NCBI RefSeq assembly: GCF_024713945.1
Contig: NC_134679.1
Span: forward strand, 3,973,001-4,037,000
DNA: 64,000 nucleotides
From: Dermatophagoides farinae
Taxonomy: Eukaryota; Arthropoda; Arachnida; Sarcoptiformes; Pyroglyphidae
Direction: 5' to 3'
Shown here piece by piece: positions 13,687 to 27,916 of the stretch (positions are counted from its first letter, which is position 1; every line of letters starts with the position of its first letter). The position numbers and the translations under genes were made by a program. The notes under the pieces are model-generated. The model saw only the letters and a program-made list of their open reading frames with translations, was not told the origin of the DNA and searched no databases.

Positions 13687-16600
13687 TGACAACAATGGCG
13701 ACAAAAATTACAAGCAACAATAACATAAAGATTCCGAAAAAAAATCACAACGCCTTTTTTGTTATTTGCACTAATATTTCAAAAAATAAAAAATTTTAAA
13801 CTTTCGTCTGGTCTAACCAACATGAAAAAAAACATGATGTGTCGTTTTCACAAATTGACCATTGGGCAATATATGGCCAGTGGAATTCTGTGTGTGATGA
13901 CTTTATCCTTTTTTTTCCCAGTGATGTTACTGGGTTTGTTTTGTGTTTTGGAATGTAGGCGTTCATTTTAATCGATGATCGAATCAAAATGGCTGGAAAA
14001 AAAAGAATGAGAAAAAAAAATTCCAACAATATTTCTATCTTGTTTTATAATTATCATTATTATAGGAAATTCGATTTTTTATTTTATTTTCATTTATTTT
14101 TTTTCTGTTGTTAGCTCATTCGGATAGATTTCCATCAATTTTTTTTCTATTTGTTTGACCATAGTTATTTTTCGATCATACATGATGATGATGATTTAGA
14201 TATAAACTTACACATCAAATTTATTTGATACTGATCAATGAATTTATTTTAATGATCTAAATACAATGAGAAAAAAAAGAAATCATCAGTAATGATGATT
14301 ATGATTTTTAGCATTATTTTTTTTGTCCGTAAATGACATTTAGTTGTTGCTTTTGCAAAATCGATACACATACACAGAAATCAAAGTTCAAAAAATGATT
14401 TTATTCTGTTCATTTCAAAGGAAATTGAGGATTAATACAACAACGACAAATATTATAATAACTTTTCATGTATCGATTATTTTTTTCTGGGTAGCACACA
14501 CACACATATGTGGTCATAATATTACAAGGAAACAAAACCAATAGAATCATCTGTTGTTGTCAAATATTTTACTACAGGAAAAAAAATTCTAGTGTACAAA
14601 AAACCAATGACCAAATGAAAATCAGAATTTTTCTTTTCACTGTTCCCAATAATTGTCAAAATCCGGTCCAATTTTATTGGGAAACAATATTGTATCGTTT
14701 TTTTTCAATACAAAATTTTAGAATCGAAATTGATGATTTTTTTTTTTGATATTCTTGTGAACATCGAACAAACAGTTCCGAAAAAAATAATATTGATGAT
14801 GGTTATGATTCCCTTGTTGTTGGTAGATTCCTCTTGATAGAATTTCTATATCCGATATAGCTATAGGCAGAACAATTGAGTGTAGCATTTTTTTCCGTTT
14901 TGTTTCATCACCAACATTGAAATTCTGCAAAAAAAAAAACAACACCACCAACAACAACAATTTTTTTTATCATGGGGTGAAAATGAAAATTAAAAATTAT
15001 AGAAATTTAATATATTCTATTTCATTTTATGTGTGTGTGACTCGAGGCAGAAAACAAACAAAAAAAATGAAAATATTGGCCAATTCGTTATCGGAGGAAA
15101 CAGTGGATCGATGAAAAAAAATGCAACAAAAAACTATAAAACTTGAGAATCAGAATAACAACAACAAAAAAAAAATTTTGCAAAATTCAAAGTGAACAGT
15201 GTAGTTTTTTTTTTCTCTGATGATGAATTCAAATAAAATAAATAAAAAAAAGAGAATATATAACAAAGAATTGATTGAAATGAATGAAAACCAAACAACC
15301 ATGGTTAACCATAAAAGATATATTTAACATTATTGTTTATTGATGAATGAATGAATGAACAAAACAATGAACACACAAAAGGCAAATAGACGAAAGTAAA
15401 ATTAAATTTTTATCATAAAAAATTAAAGCGAATCTTATTTTTCAAAAAGAATTTGTCGTTGTCATTGTTCATTTCAATATTCTGGATGTTTACGAAACAA
15501 TGAATGATAGTGGATCAGCAAGATTTTTGTTGAGAGAAAATTTTTTTTTTTTGTTAATAATTCAATTTCCATATTATTCTGGATCTATTTTTTTCAATTT
15601 GTTCCCTTTATATACTCTCAACAACATGCATAGAGGCAAAAAAAAACAATGATCAGTTGAATCAATAAATATTTTTATTTCAACCAAAATTACATTATTA
15701 TCTATTGTGTGTGTGGGTGTGTGTGTGTGTGGTGATGGGAGTATGACTAAATTCCAAACGGAAATTAAATCTAAGGATCGTATTTCGATCGTAACCTGTA
15801 TATGCATGCTTCATATACATAATAATAATAATAATGGATGGTGAAGATAAACACAAAACCAAATGACAAAAAACCCATTGGCATTTTCATTCCAATTCCA
15901 TTCCATTTCATCTATTATGCAAAAACATTTGTCAATGTCATCATTGTTGTTTTTGTTCATAAATTCACTTTAAAAAGTCATTTGAAAAAAAATTTAATTA
16001 TTCAAATCAAATTCTTTGACAAAAAAAACCCACATAAAACGAATAAACAAACAAACAAACAAAATAGTCTGAAGAATGTACAAAACCAGCAATAATAACG
16101 ACAAAATAAAAATTGACAATTTCAGAAATAAATTCCAAATCTAAATCCAGAAGATTCCGTCTGTGTGATTTTTTCAAAGTGAAGGAATTTTTTTCACAAA
16201 AGAAAATTGCGAAAAAAAATTTCTAATTTACAAATGCAAAAAATTGACCTTAAGGACAAATTCAATTCCTGGAATGATGATAAAATGACTATGCATTTCG
16301 TATTGATCATGAATTTTTGTTTTTTTTTCAATGTTGTTGATGATGATGATGATAATATGAATAAATTCAAAGAATAAAAAAGGAAACAAAAAAAAACAAA
16401 ACCAGCTAGAAAAGAACCAATATTGATCGTTTGGATATCCAAACAAAAATAACTGAGTATGAGAAAACACTTGGGAAAAAAACGAATAATAGATATTCGA
16501 AATAAATATCATTGAAAAGAATGGAAATAATTTTTGAGAATAAATGTGAATAGAAAATAATGGGTTATAAGTTCATCGATATGAACAAACTAAACTACAC

Positions 16601-19410
16601 AGTACATTAGCAATTATATAAACAAATGCCAGGATAGTATCAAGGAAAGAAAATTGACTTATTGTCCAACCATACACATCAGTATGGTCTCGTAAACCGA
16701 GACATCATTGTGCTGATAATTTACTGATACAATTCAATAGTAAAATTGATTTGTGATCATTATATTCACCAAGTGAAAAAAAGAGTTTGATTATTCACAT
16801 ATTTTTTCTGTGTTGGTTGGTTTTTTTTATTGCACAGAGCGACAATATTTTTTTGGGATGTTTTTCAATTATTATTCTAGCACATATTGATATCAATGAC
16901 TACCAATTGACAATGAAAATAAAAATAAAATTCCAATGGGACCATGGTGGTAGTAAACAGTGAGAGGAGACAAAAAAGAGAGAATTTTTTCTTGTTATTC
17001 TATGTGGATGAATGAATTTTTTGATACTCAAAACAAACGGTGGTTTTATGCTGTTTTCAAAATGGAAAATTTCTTCTTTATCATAATTTGAATGACAAAT
17101 ATCGATAAACAAAAAAAAATTTTTATCATAATCAGCAATTTAATGAAAAAGAAGAATAAAGAAAGAATAACATAAACAAATAGCAATCTGGCTTTTTTAT
17201 CATCATATGTGTGTGAAACAAACACTAGTCACATACAGATTCTACATTTTTCTATACAAAGTATATCGGTTGAAAAGATGGAAAAAAATCACATACAATT
17301 ATTAATTGAAATGCAGACTAATTCAATTAAAATACAAGCATTTGGCACAAGTAATTTTGCTATTGATTTTGATTGCATTAAGATAATAATTATGTAAATG
17401 CTAATATATCGTTTGACTTTCAATAACCGTTCTGATATTTCAAATATGTATTTTTCTATTCATTCATAAATTCATTTTGATTGAAAGAATTTGATAATTA
17501 TTAAAGAGAATATGCTGGAATAGCTGAAAAAAAATGATTTCAATTTATCAACCGATTGAATGATTGATTGTCACATTGTTATTATAATTAAATTAGAAGA
17601 GAAAAAAATTGAATCAAATACCAGATATAGACATTATCACGGGCACAAAAGTAATCAAAACTTTATCCAATAGATATCTTCCAAAAAAAGGTTATTTAAA
17701 ATCAAAATGAGGCCGGAAAAATATCCAAACGTTTATGCTTTTGGATTCTGTTCACCGATTTTTAATTGAAATAAACTGAACAGCAACGACAAAAGGATAT
17801 ACACAATAAATGGTTGTTTATATTTGATATTTGAAGTGGAAAAAAAATATTTAAAAAAATTCATTTTTCAGTAGAATTTCCACAAGTAGAAAAAATCCGA
17901 TTATTAGGCTTTACACACACACACACACACACACAACCAAGTCGATTGCCTTTGACATTGACCAGAAAATAAAAAAAAATTTCCAATAAGTAATGGTTAA
18001 TTCTGTAGAAAAAAAATTCGAAGGGATTTTTTTTTATTTTTTTTTACAATCCATTATAAAATGAATCGGCTTCAGAATTTTTCATAGTATTGAGTTTATA
18101 CCCTTTCTGTGAACAAAAGTAGATCTTTTTTCTGATTTAAATTTTTTAGTCCTTAGTAGAAAACATAGAATAAACCATAATATAACATCATTTATGATTG
18201 AAAAAAAAAAGAAATAACCAACATACATTTTGATCCGAATAAGGAAATTGGAAATGGGAAAATAAATTCAAACATAGAATCATTCTAGACAACAGAATAG
18301 ACAATTTCTAAAGAAAAAAAAATTTGGAAAATTCATTATAAAAAAAAATACTGAAAGAAATGTTTGTTTCAGGGCAGACACACACACACACACAAACCAT
18401 AATTCTTGAAATAAAACAAAAATGACGAATTCTGTTCAATGTTTCTGTATTCTAGATAAAAAAAAACAAAAATTATTTTTTATTCTCTATACAGCTGCTT
18501 CTTATTTTTTTTCATCCATTATTCGAAGAATTTCGATGGATAGTAATCCAATTCTATGAAAAAAAGAAAAATTTATTTATAAATGAAATAAAAAATTGTT
18601 GCCATAATATCAATATAATAAATACACATAAACAAATTCACTTGTCGGCATTCTTGAAATCTACAATCATAATCATAAACAGTAAAAGAAATGATATCTG
18701 TATACTTCCTAAAAAAAAACGAACCAATGGAAAAAAAATTGGGACTAGATAATTGAGAAGCAGAAAGAACAAAAATAAAATGAAATTAACGCAAAAAAAA
18801 ATAATAACGAAACAAAACTGGACAGAAGACAGGAGAAAAATTCTGATGTTTCCATCTTGAAAATCTATCATCATCATTATAAATAATCCGATTAAATGTA
18901 TGTCGGTTAATTCGCAAATAACGTACCGCTATATATACGGAGATATGGATATAAAAAACTATTATATATCCATGAAACATAAACATTTAGCCACAAACGA
19001 TAATAATGTTGATAATAATTACAAAGAAAATGATTATATTTGAGAATTTTGGTATGATCAATGCATTTGATCATAATAATAATAATAATTTAATTTCAAT
19101 CAGAATAAATTTAACCACCAAATAAAGACAAACTAATCAATGTAATATAAGTTGTTGTAGTAATGTCACAATATATCAGGTGAATTGATTTGAAAATTTG
19201 AAATCAAATTTGTTCACTTCATGTCATTGTCATAGAGAAAAAAAAACGATAATGTCAAATGTCATAGATGTTCAAATACAAAAATTACACAAACAATGAA
19301 TCAAAATTTGTTAATTATTTTCATAATTTTCACTGTCATAAAGATGAAAAATGAATCAATCATTTTCGATTTCAAAAATGATGATAATGAAACAACCGAT
19401 CATGACTGAA

Positions 19411-19442
19411 AGCTGTCGTACGGTCAACTGTGTACCACAGCT
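19411..19442. repeat. Imperfect inverted repeat, 11-bp arms
   Basis: Arms AGCTGTCGTAC and GTACCACAGCT pair at 10 of 11 positions around a 10-nt loop. The site is more GC-rich than its surroundings. Confidence 0.65.
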
Positions 19443-22400
19443 ATTAAGAACCAACAAAAAAGCAGTTTTTTTTTTGTAAAATGGTTTTGGACCAAGCAAA
19501 AATAGTGAATACTGATACTCTCAACCTATATATACACATATGTAAAAGAATGAATATTGAAGAGGTGGTGAAAATTCCAAAAGAACTGGCAGCATTGATC
19601 AAAGATGATCATTATTATTGTTACTGACAACTGCGCACAATTGAAGAATTTTTGCTTCCGGATAAAAAAAATGAGCGCCAAAACAATAACAATGATGTCT
19701 ATGATCATGGCGGGGACCAATTTAAAAAAAAAATTTTAAAGAAACAAAAAAAAATTCTTCCGACAATAATCATAGTAAACATCTGTATATTTAATCAAAA
19801 AAAAAAATGGAAACAAAAATTGAAAAAGGAAATAGTGTGTGTGTGTAGTTTGTGTAGTCATCATCATCATTTTTATTATGTTTAACTTTTGTCATCTACA
19901 ATCATACAAACATAGAATAGAATAATCATCTAAGATTCATTGATCGTTTTTTACTCCCTAAAAAATAATCCGGTAGATGCACACACACACACACATACAA
20001 AATCGAAAAAAAAAAAAAAAAAAGTCTGCGAATTTTCCATTAGTGATATATACATAAAAAACCACTTTCAGACATTGAAATTACGTGTTTCGTGATCATA
20101 CACTATTATCATCATCTATTTTATTTTTACCTACATATAGCCAAATTATATAATCAAAGAACATGTAAAACTTTTTGTAGTTCATTTACAGAAATAAAAT
20201 TAAACAAAATGTAAAATGGTTATATTATATGAGAAAACAATGATAAAACAATAAACAACTTTCTTCAAATGAAAATAAAAGTCCACAGAAAAAAAAGAGT
20301 TAATGACAGAATGAAAAAACAATGCAAAATAAATGTTAAATTCTGTTCATTCACTCAAACTCAAAGAATTTTGTCACTGTTTATGAATATATATTTTAAA
20401 TATGATTGAATTCTATAAAGTCAAATAATGTTTTGATCATGAACAAGAATGAACATTTGGAATACAAACATCTCTTTCTATTTTGTAAGTGCAAAATATT
20501 GATTTTTTTTCACTTGATTTCGAAACAATGATATAGGAATCGATTTTTTTTCATTTTGTTTAACCTTTAATAAAACGTTAACATGTCTATGAATGTGTCT
20601 GGCTGTGTGATATATCTATTGATTTGATAACCGACAGTTTCCGATGCATTTTTAACCAATTGTAATATTCGCAAAACGAATAAGCATAAAAAAGGACAAC
20701 ACAAAATGAATGCAATTTCGAATAACCATCATTTTTATATCATTGAAAGAATTTTTTTTTACAATTGAAAATTTTTTTGAGAAATGTATAGAATAAAACA
20801 TCTCTTTTTTCCGGTTGATTTTTTGATTCGATTTGATAACCAAAGAAATTCCTGGAATTATTTGTGAGAAATGTTTTTCTTTTTACCATTGTTACGTTTG
20901 TGTGTGTGTGTTTGTCTGTAAATTGAGTTGAATTTCCGTATTTCATATTTTTTTTTTTTGAAGCAAAACAAAATTCCAAATACAAACCTAACAAAACCAT
21001 GACCATTGGGTTTAATGGTGTTTTTTCCCTCAATTCAATTTATACAGAAATATCAAATATATCGATATCAATACCGGATATCAATTGATTATTGATGATG
21101 ATGATGATTTGAAGAAATTGCAAAATATTTTTCTCCACCATTTAATTTACATTAAGTCACAGTATCCGGACAATAAACTTTTTTTTTTTTTGGTTTTGTG
21201 AAAAAAATCTCTTATCCTTTTTTTCATCAAATTTAGGAAAGAACAAAAAAATGATTATGATAATGAAACGATAATGAAGTTGTAGCCATGATGTAATAAT
21301 GTACTCATGCAATCATAATGCCACGAAAAAATGTGCGTGTGTGTGTGAGTATGGATTTAAAAAAATTAAATTTTTCTCATTACATGAACAAAAACAGAAA
21401 TGAAAAATGAATTCTTATGTCAGATTCTACAAGTAATCAGATAGACAAGAAAAGAGCAATTTTTTTCCATTCAATTCTGTCCTGTCTTGTTTAATTTTGT
21501 TTTGTTTGTTTATTTGTACGAGATTCTTGAATGTGTTGACACACACACCGTCCAGATTTCCAAACTTGTCTTCATCCAATCTAAATGAAGGAAAAGGCAA
21601 CACAAAAAAACAACCAAATAAAAAAAAAATGAGCGGTAAGTTGTGTGTGTGTGTGTTCTCAACAACAACAACAAAACTTTGAAAACCAAAATTAAATTTT
21701 CCGAAAAATTTCATTTTTATTCGCTTCACTTTAAATTTTCTTTCATAGAAAATTTTTTTTTTTTTGCTAAAGATCCACATTCACATCACATAAAATTATG
21801 AACAAGACACAACTTCGAAGATACTAAACATACACACACACAGACACACACATGTACATCAGAATCATGGATCTCTTGACAATTATTTGGCTGTTAGTAA
21901 GATTGACTTTCACTTTTCATATAATTTCGTAGCATGCTATTACACTTATTTTAAGCGATCATTGTCAAATTGTTGTTGTTGTTGTTTTTGCCATTTTGGC
22001 ACAAAATTTTTTATTCTCTCTCGATCGTATACGTGTCCGTAATGTATCCGGTATTACATGCACACACACACACACAGATATTCTCAACACTAGGCTATAT
22101 TCAATTATTTTAAAATCTATATACATTCGAAATAGAGGGGGTATACAAGCCAAAATTTTCACTATAAAAAAAAAGAAAGAAAACTCAATGAATCTTTATG
22201 AAATGAAAAATAGGAAACAGTGAGTGAAGTGAAAAAGAGAATTTTGATTTATGACTTGATTGTTCACCAAAAAAAAAAAAAAAAAATTATGGAAACAAAG
22301 AACAGAAAATTCTTCAAGATTTCATGAATATAAAAAAATTGAATGAAATTATGAAACCTGACTCGTTTTCATAATTTGTCTAGTACACGACACGACGACA

Positions 22401-23833
22401 GTCGTTTGTATTCATATTTTGTATTGTATTGCCGTTGTTATGTGTATTTCTGTTTTTTATTTTTATTTTTTTTTTTTTATTAAAGTCAAACGGCTGAAAA
22501 GTTTCAAAAACAGGACAAGTTTAAAAAACACATACACTATAAATACGTACGACAAACTCCCAAGAGTAGAATCTCTCACTTTTTTTTCTATCATTGTTGT
22601 TTTTTGATGATGATAATGCTAAATTTAATTTTTTTCTCATCATCTGTATGTTTTTCATTTCATTTTCATCTCATAATCATTTCATCATTTTAATTTTATT
22701 TTTTTTATCATTGGTCGGAAGAAAATTGAAAAGTTCTCTATTCTTTTATTTTTTTTTATTATTCTTTGTTTGTCACCATCATCATCATCATCATAATCAT
22801 CATCATTGTCGTTGACCAAAAAAGCTTAGAATTTGACACTGATAAATGGATGATGAAGGAAATTTTTTTTTATAAATTGAATGAGCTTTTGAATTGAAAG
22901 CTTGGATTTAAAAAATTGAGACAAGAAAAAATCTTTTCATTGAAACAATGGAACAACGGATGACGGCTATCGGTGTGTGTGTGTGTGTGTGTATATTCAT
23001 AACAATTTATATTCTTTTTTTTTCTGTGATTTGCGTTAGCAATTGCCTTGCTACATATATTGTTCGTATATTAATCGATAAGCAAAGAAAAAAAAAACCA
23101 ATCAAAATGAAATTTGTCATCTGTCAGAAGCAAAAAAAAAAAAAAAAATTTAGCAGAACCTTACACCATCTCTTACGATGACATTGCATAGCATTGTTTG
23201 GGTGACATATTTTGGAATTGCTAACAATTAACTAGGAGCTGTTAAAAATATCACTCGATGAACAAATAAAAGAGAAAAAATTCGCAAAAAGAAAAGACAT
23301 GAAGAAACTTTTTTGAAAAAAAAATGAAAAAAAACTTTAAATTTAAAGATCATCATCAAGACAAGAACATTGAAATAAAGAAGAGGAGAAAAAATTTTTG
23401 CCTAATTCTTTTTATTTTCTTGAAGGACCATTATTCTGTTCAGTACTGTATTGTGACTTAACAGTTCAATTACCGATCATATCGTTGATATTAATGTGAT
23501 GTTGGGATGGGGGGGAGTCGAAGAATGTAAACACATGAATCTATAGTCTTCAAAAAAAAATATCACACAAAATGATGATGATAATAATGATGGGCAGCAG
23601 AAGGATAAATTTTTCTTGAAACGATCCATCATATTGTCGATGGCAATGAGATTCTCTTTATATATGATTGCCAACGACAATGTGTGTGTGTGTGTGTGTG
23701 CAAAATGTTCTTATGGGTTCGCCTTTTTTTTGAAAACATTCAACCATCCATTTCATTTCATTCATCTAATCCATAAAATCTTTAAATGTTCATTATTATC
23801 AACGGTAGCGTTTCTTCTTTTTTATTTTTGATT

Positions 23834-23875
23834 ATATCGTTTGGTTGACAATGAATCAAGCCAACCAAACGATAT
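23834..23875. repeat. Perfect 14-bp inverted repeat
   Basis: Arms ATATCGTTTGGTTG and CAACCAAACGATAT are exact complements separated by 14 nt. It is a non-repetitive sequence, unlike the microsatellite palindromes elsewhere. No T run follows immediately, and no target duplication is apparent. Confidence 0.85.
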
Positions 23876-25106
23876 TTGATTCCATTATCATCATCATCAT
23901 CATAGTTAAGCAGAAAAAAATGAATCCAAAAAAAAACTATAGTATTCAATTAGTCAACCATCTGCCCCCAACATCACTGATCTGGTTGAATGAATTGAAT
24001 TGTGAATTTTCATCTTAAACGATGCCAAGTCACAATATATGATTCTGTCGGTTTTTTAAAATATGAGCAAAAAAAGGGCCACATCTGGACAATCAATAGA
24101 GTTTTGTTATATATAGTTTTTTATTCTTCATTTTTTTTGAAAAAATTTTTTCTTGTTTTTGCATGGCAACCCACCGCCATTGAACACAAAAAAAACACAC
24201 ACACACACATCATTTCATTCCAATATTGTTGACTTTGTGCATTTCAATTCATTTCATTTCAATGGATTAATTAAAGTAAAATATCATTAATATCTCTTTG
24301 CGTGAATTATTGAAAGTCCATGGGTGGGTTCAATTGAGAGCAACAAAAAAAAATTTGTGGATGAGACGGAAATTCTTCATGCCATGTGTAAAGAATGGCC
24401 ATTAGAAAAAAATTGTTATTATCAACATTTGATTCTGGAAATTCAATAGAAACAAAAAAAAGGACAACACAGGAGATTGTATTAGAAATTCTTAAAAGAA
24501 TCCAACGAAAAAAAAAATCATCGACTACAAATTGGCCAAGACAGAAAAAAAAGGGAATTCGCGAATTGAGAAAAGAAGAAAATCACAGCAATCCCAATCA
24601 AAAGTCAGAATCACAACCATCCAATTCATCGTTAGGATTTGAACTCAAAAATAATAATAAAAATATATGTCATCATCATCATCATCATCATCGAGCATTG
24701 AGTTTTCACTTTTTTTGTATATGAAAATAATCAAATTATCATAGAACTGCTATAGTGAATTGATGACAAGATCAAATGATGATGCTATTTGTCTATTTGG
24801 GCGACAATTACTTGATCTAAGATGAACAAATGTTTTTGGCCCATATATTTCAATGGATGCTTCTTTCCATCTCTTCATCATCATTATCGTTTCGTTTTTT
24901 TTTGACAAAGATAATTCAATTCATGACTTCTATTCATTCATTTGTGTTATGGTTGATCGAAAAATGAAGATTCTAAATGAAATTGTGGAAGATTTGGATT
25001 CATTGTGTAGAATTTTTTTAAGTTGATCTTCGCCTTCGATTAATAAAGAATATATGGACAATAAAAAAAATCAGAACAAGAAAAAATGAAATGAAAAATA
25101 GTTACA

Positions 25107-25112
25107 TTTATT
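25107..25112 (-). promoter_or_regulatory. Candidate polyadenylation signal for the 188-aa frame
   Basis: AATAAA on the minus strand about 165 nt after the stop codon. Position is plausible, but the motif is frequent by chance in this sequence. Confidence 0.3.
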
Positions 25113-25274
25113 AATTAAGAGAAAAAAACGCCGACAGAATTTTCAGCCACATTTTTCCGAAGAATAAAAAAATTCAACTCATTCGTTTCAAAACAAAACG
25201 AAAACCTCGCCATCTCGTGATGGTTAGATAAAAACAACACTTTTTTTTAACAAAAACCTTTTTTTTATAATCGA

Positions 25275-25841
25275 TTATTTCATGATAATCGATGATCGAT
25301 TTGATGATGATATTGTTGATGACAAAGTTTGCGATGATAAAGGTGGATATGAATTATCCGATGAGGATGATGATGATGATGATTTTTGACAATTATTGGT
25401 CGTTGTTGTTGTTGTTGTTGTTACTGAATTCAATGTTGATGATCGATTATCCAGATTGATTGTATTTCTATGATTTTGTTGATCTTCCATTGGTAAACTA
25501 TTAATCATGAAATGTGCGAGTAACGTAAATGCAAATAATACACCAATTATGGCCATAATTATTGGAAAGATATTGATCCAGAAATGATAATTTGAAGAAA
25601 TAGCTAAATCGTTGATATTAGTTACCTCGGATATGATTGGCATCGGTGTATGATATTCACATGTTACATATGGTTCTAATTGATTATCATCATTTTCATT
25701 GATGATTGTATCATTTACATTATGATGATGATGATGATGACTATCGTTGAAATTATTGGCCATAACATTTTTATCACAAATTACGATTGCTATAATCAGA
25801 TCAAGAAATCGGATCAGATTATGAAAAGATTTAAAAACCAT
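25275..25841 (-). CDS. Hypothetical small single-pass membrane protein (188 aa)
   Basis: I do not recognise this protein. It begins with a true ATG and has a signal-like hydrophobic segment (8-21), then a His6 run and two N-glycosylation sequons (NDS near 32, NDT near 43). The unremarkable stretch LEPYVTCEYHTPMPIISEV follows, then a strong membrane span (about 88-113, from WINIFPIIM to LLAHFMI) and a Ser/Thr/Asn-rich tail. The predicted topology is type I with a short ectodomain. The length exceeds what stop-codon frequency would usually give here, and about 90 residues in the middle are non-repetitive, which argues for a real gene. It lacks introns and lies in the same orientation as the neuroligins, between them. 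A processed copy or a chance frame cannot be ruled out. Confidence 0.55.
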   Translation of the reverse strand: MVFKSFHNLIRFLDLIIAIVICDKNVMANNFNDSHHHHHHNVNDTIINENDDNQLEPYVTCEYHTPMPIISEVTNINDLAISSNYHFWINIFPIIMAIIGVLFAFTLLAHFMINSLPMEDQQNHRNTINLDNRSSTLNSVTTTTTTTTNNCQKSSSSSSSSDNSYPPLSSQTLSSTISSSNRSSIIMK

Positions 25842-26816
25842 AATCGATGATCCAACATTTTTGATTCTTTGGTACAGTTGAAATTTAAATCCTTGTGTTT
25901 TAATCGAATATAATATATTTAATTGAATTTACAGGAATTTTTTTTAATGAAAACAATGGAATTGAAATATTGTACACTAGATGGCCATGCTGTTCTGTTG
26001 CAGAATTTTCGAGATCAAAACATTGTCAAAAAAAAAGTGTTCCAAGTGGTTTTCATTTTATTTTTTTCTACTCACTAAAATTTTAAATTTTGTCATCATC
26101 ATTGTTGTTGTTTTGTTCCATCATGATTAACTTGTGTTATGTGAAATTTCAAGTTTCCAAGTAACATATTTGTAATCCCGGAAATTTTCAAATCTAATTA
26201 TCATAAATATTAATATAAAAAAAAATTTCATGTCAACAGATTTTTGAATTTTCGAACGAAAAAAAAATCCACTCTTCTATTGTTGATAATTATTCGTTAC
26301 TGTCCATGGTGTGAATGAAAATGAAAATTCTGCTTCTTTTCCGACACACACACAAACCAAAGTGACCATTCCAGAATGCTATATGACAAAATTTATTGTT
26401 TTGTTCGCATAATTAACTAAATTATAACAATGATGATGACATTCATTCGCATCATCATTGATTCATATAGCTCTTTTGGTTTGGCCGGTCAAGGATTTTG
26501 TTTTAGTTTTTTTTAATGCACAACCACATTTCATTTGATTCTATATATCATCATCATGTTTTAGTTTTATCAATTCAGAACATTGTTAAATTCAAACATT
26601 AAACAAATTGACTAATGTCAATGTCGTCATCGTCGTCGTTTTTTTCTAATAATACATGATATTGAGACTGAATTCCTATGAAGAAACAAAAAAAAAAGAG
26701 AAAAATTCCATTTGTTCCAAAGAAAAAGATTAGTACAGCGACGTTAATAAACGTTTTTTTTTTTTTGGAAAACTTTGAAAATCGTTTAGACTTTTATGAT
26801 AATTGATAAGTTTCAA

Positions 26817-26841
26817 GTGTGTGTGTGTGTGTGTGTGTGTT
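26817..26841. repeat. GT microsatellite
   Basis: About twelve GT units, non-coding. Confidence 0.9.
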
Positions 26842-27880
26842 TGTGTTTGTCTATGTCTGTGATTCAAACATTTTGATCTGAAAACTTTTTCCTCATTTTT
26901 ACTGATATAAATTGATTGATTAAACAGTAAAACAAAGAAAAATTATTACGGATTCTATCATATTTATTAAATAGAACAATACTATTGACGTTTAAGCTCA
27001 TTCATATTGATCTTGATGATGATGACCAATCCAATGAATGAAATCGATTGTCCGATAATTTAGAAAACCATATATATATATGAAACTAATTTCCAAATAT
27101 AATACATTACTACTAGAACTAATTACATTTGTTTGTTGGGTTTCCATAGTTTTTTCCAATTACCAATTGGAATGTTTTCACTCTTATCGCTGAAACTATT
27201 CTCTATTGGAACATTCAACTTGATGATCTCCATCTTCATCATCAAGGACCACCAACTTTGCTTTTTATTTTTATTTTCGTTCGTTTTAGGAAGTTTTTTT
27301 TTTCTTCACCAAAAATAAAAATCTGAAATTCTGTCTGTGAAACGATGAAAATGTGTAACATCAACATCAAGTCATCAGACCCATCACACGCACAGGTCGT
27401 GGACGTGTAAGAATGAAATTTCAAGTTGTTTGTCTTCACATACTTTAAACATGATGATGATGATGATAGTATAGTTAGTAATGATAATAATTTTGAAATT
27501 CAACAAAAAAATCGTTGATATTGGTCTTATTCTTAGGATTTCGTTTTTTACCTCATTTTCTCTCTCTCTCTCTTTTTGAAAAGTATTCGTGGTTGGCATT
27601 CGAAATTATTTCTTCTTTCTTTCTTTTTTTTTTGCTATCATCTTATTGTTCAGTATCCATCTTTGATCATGCATTCAATTAACACACGCACTTGTACATA
27701 TATATATATAGAATATGTATGGAAGAAGATTCCGTCATTTTCTGATTACAAACAAACAATAAGTATGGAAAACCAAAAAAAAAAAAAAATGAAAATAAAA
27801 GCCATTATATGATCGACAACTTTAATATATCGGTTTTTATTTCACCTTTTCGTTGCAGAAAAAAAATGAAATTGATTTTT

Positions 27881-27916
27881 GATGATGATGATGATGATCA
27901 TCATCATCATCATCAT
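27881..27916. repeat. Self-complementary GAT/ATC triplet palindrome
   Basis: Six GAT units run directly into six ATC/CAT units, giving a fully self-complementary stretch of about 36 bp without a spacer. Confidence 0.85.

Larger units (their letters stand above)
3115..25274. other. 22 kb gene-poor region upstream of the second neuroligin
   Basis: No convincing coding exon on either strand. Open frames rarely pass 100 codons and consist of Lys, Asn, Phe or Ile runs. The sequence is homopolymer A/T runs and dinucleotide or ATC repeats, for example at 8069-8096, 11820-11848 and 12603-12629. The promoter and any untranslated 5' exons of the second neuroligin should lie here, but I cannot place them. 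Three inverted repeats at 13660-13686, 19411-19442 and 23834-23875 are listed separately. Confidence 0.65.

Noticed and set aside
16681-16706. Short GTCTCG/CGAGAC hairpin
   Set aside because: The stem has only six pairs; chance occurrence is likely over 64 kb.
24395-24724. 109-codon plus-strand frame with an ATG, Lys-rich
   Set aside because: Length is within chance for this much AT-rich DNA, the composition follows the A-rich strand, it ends in a CAT-repeat His run, and no family features are seen. Transcript evidence could revive it.
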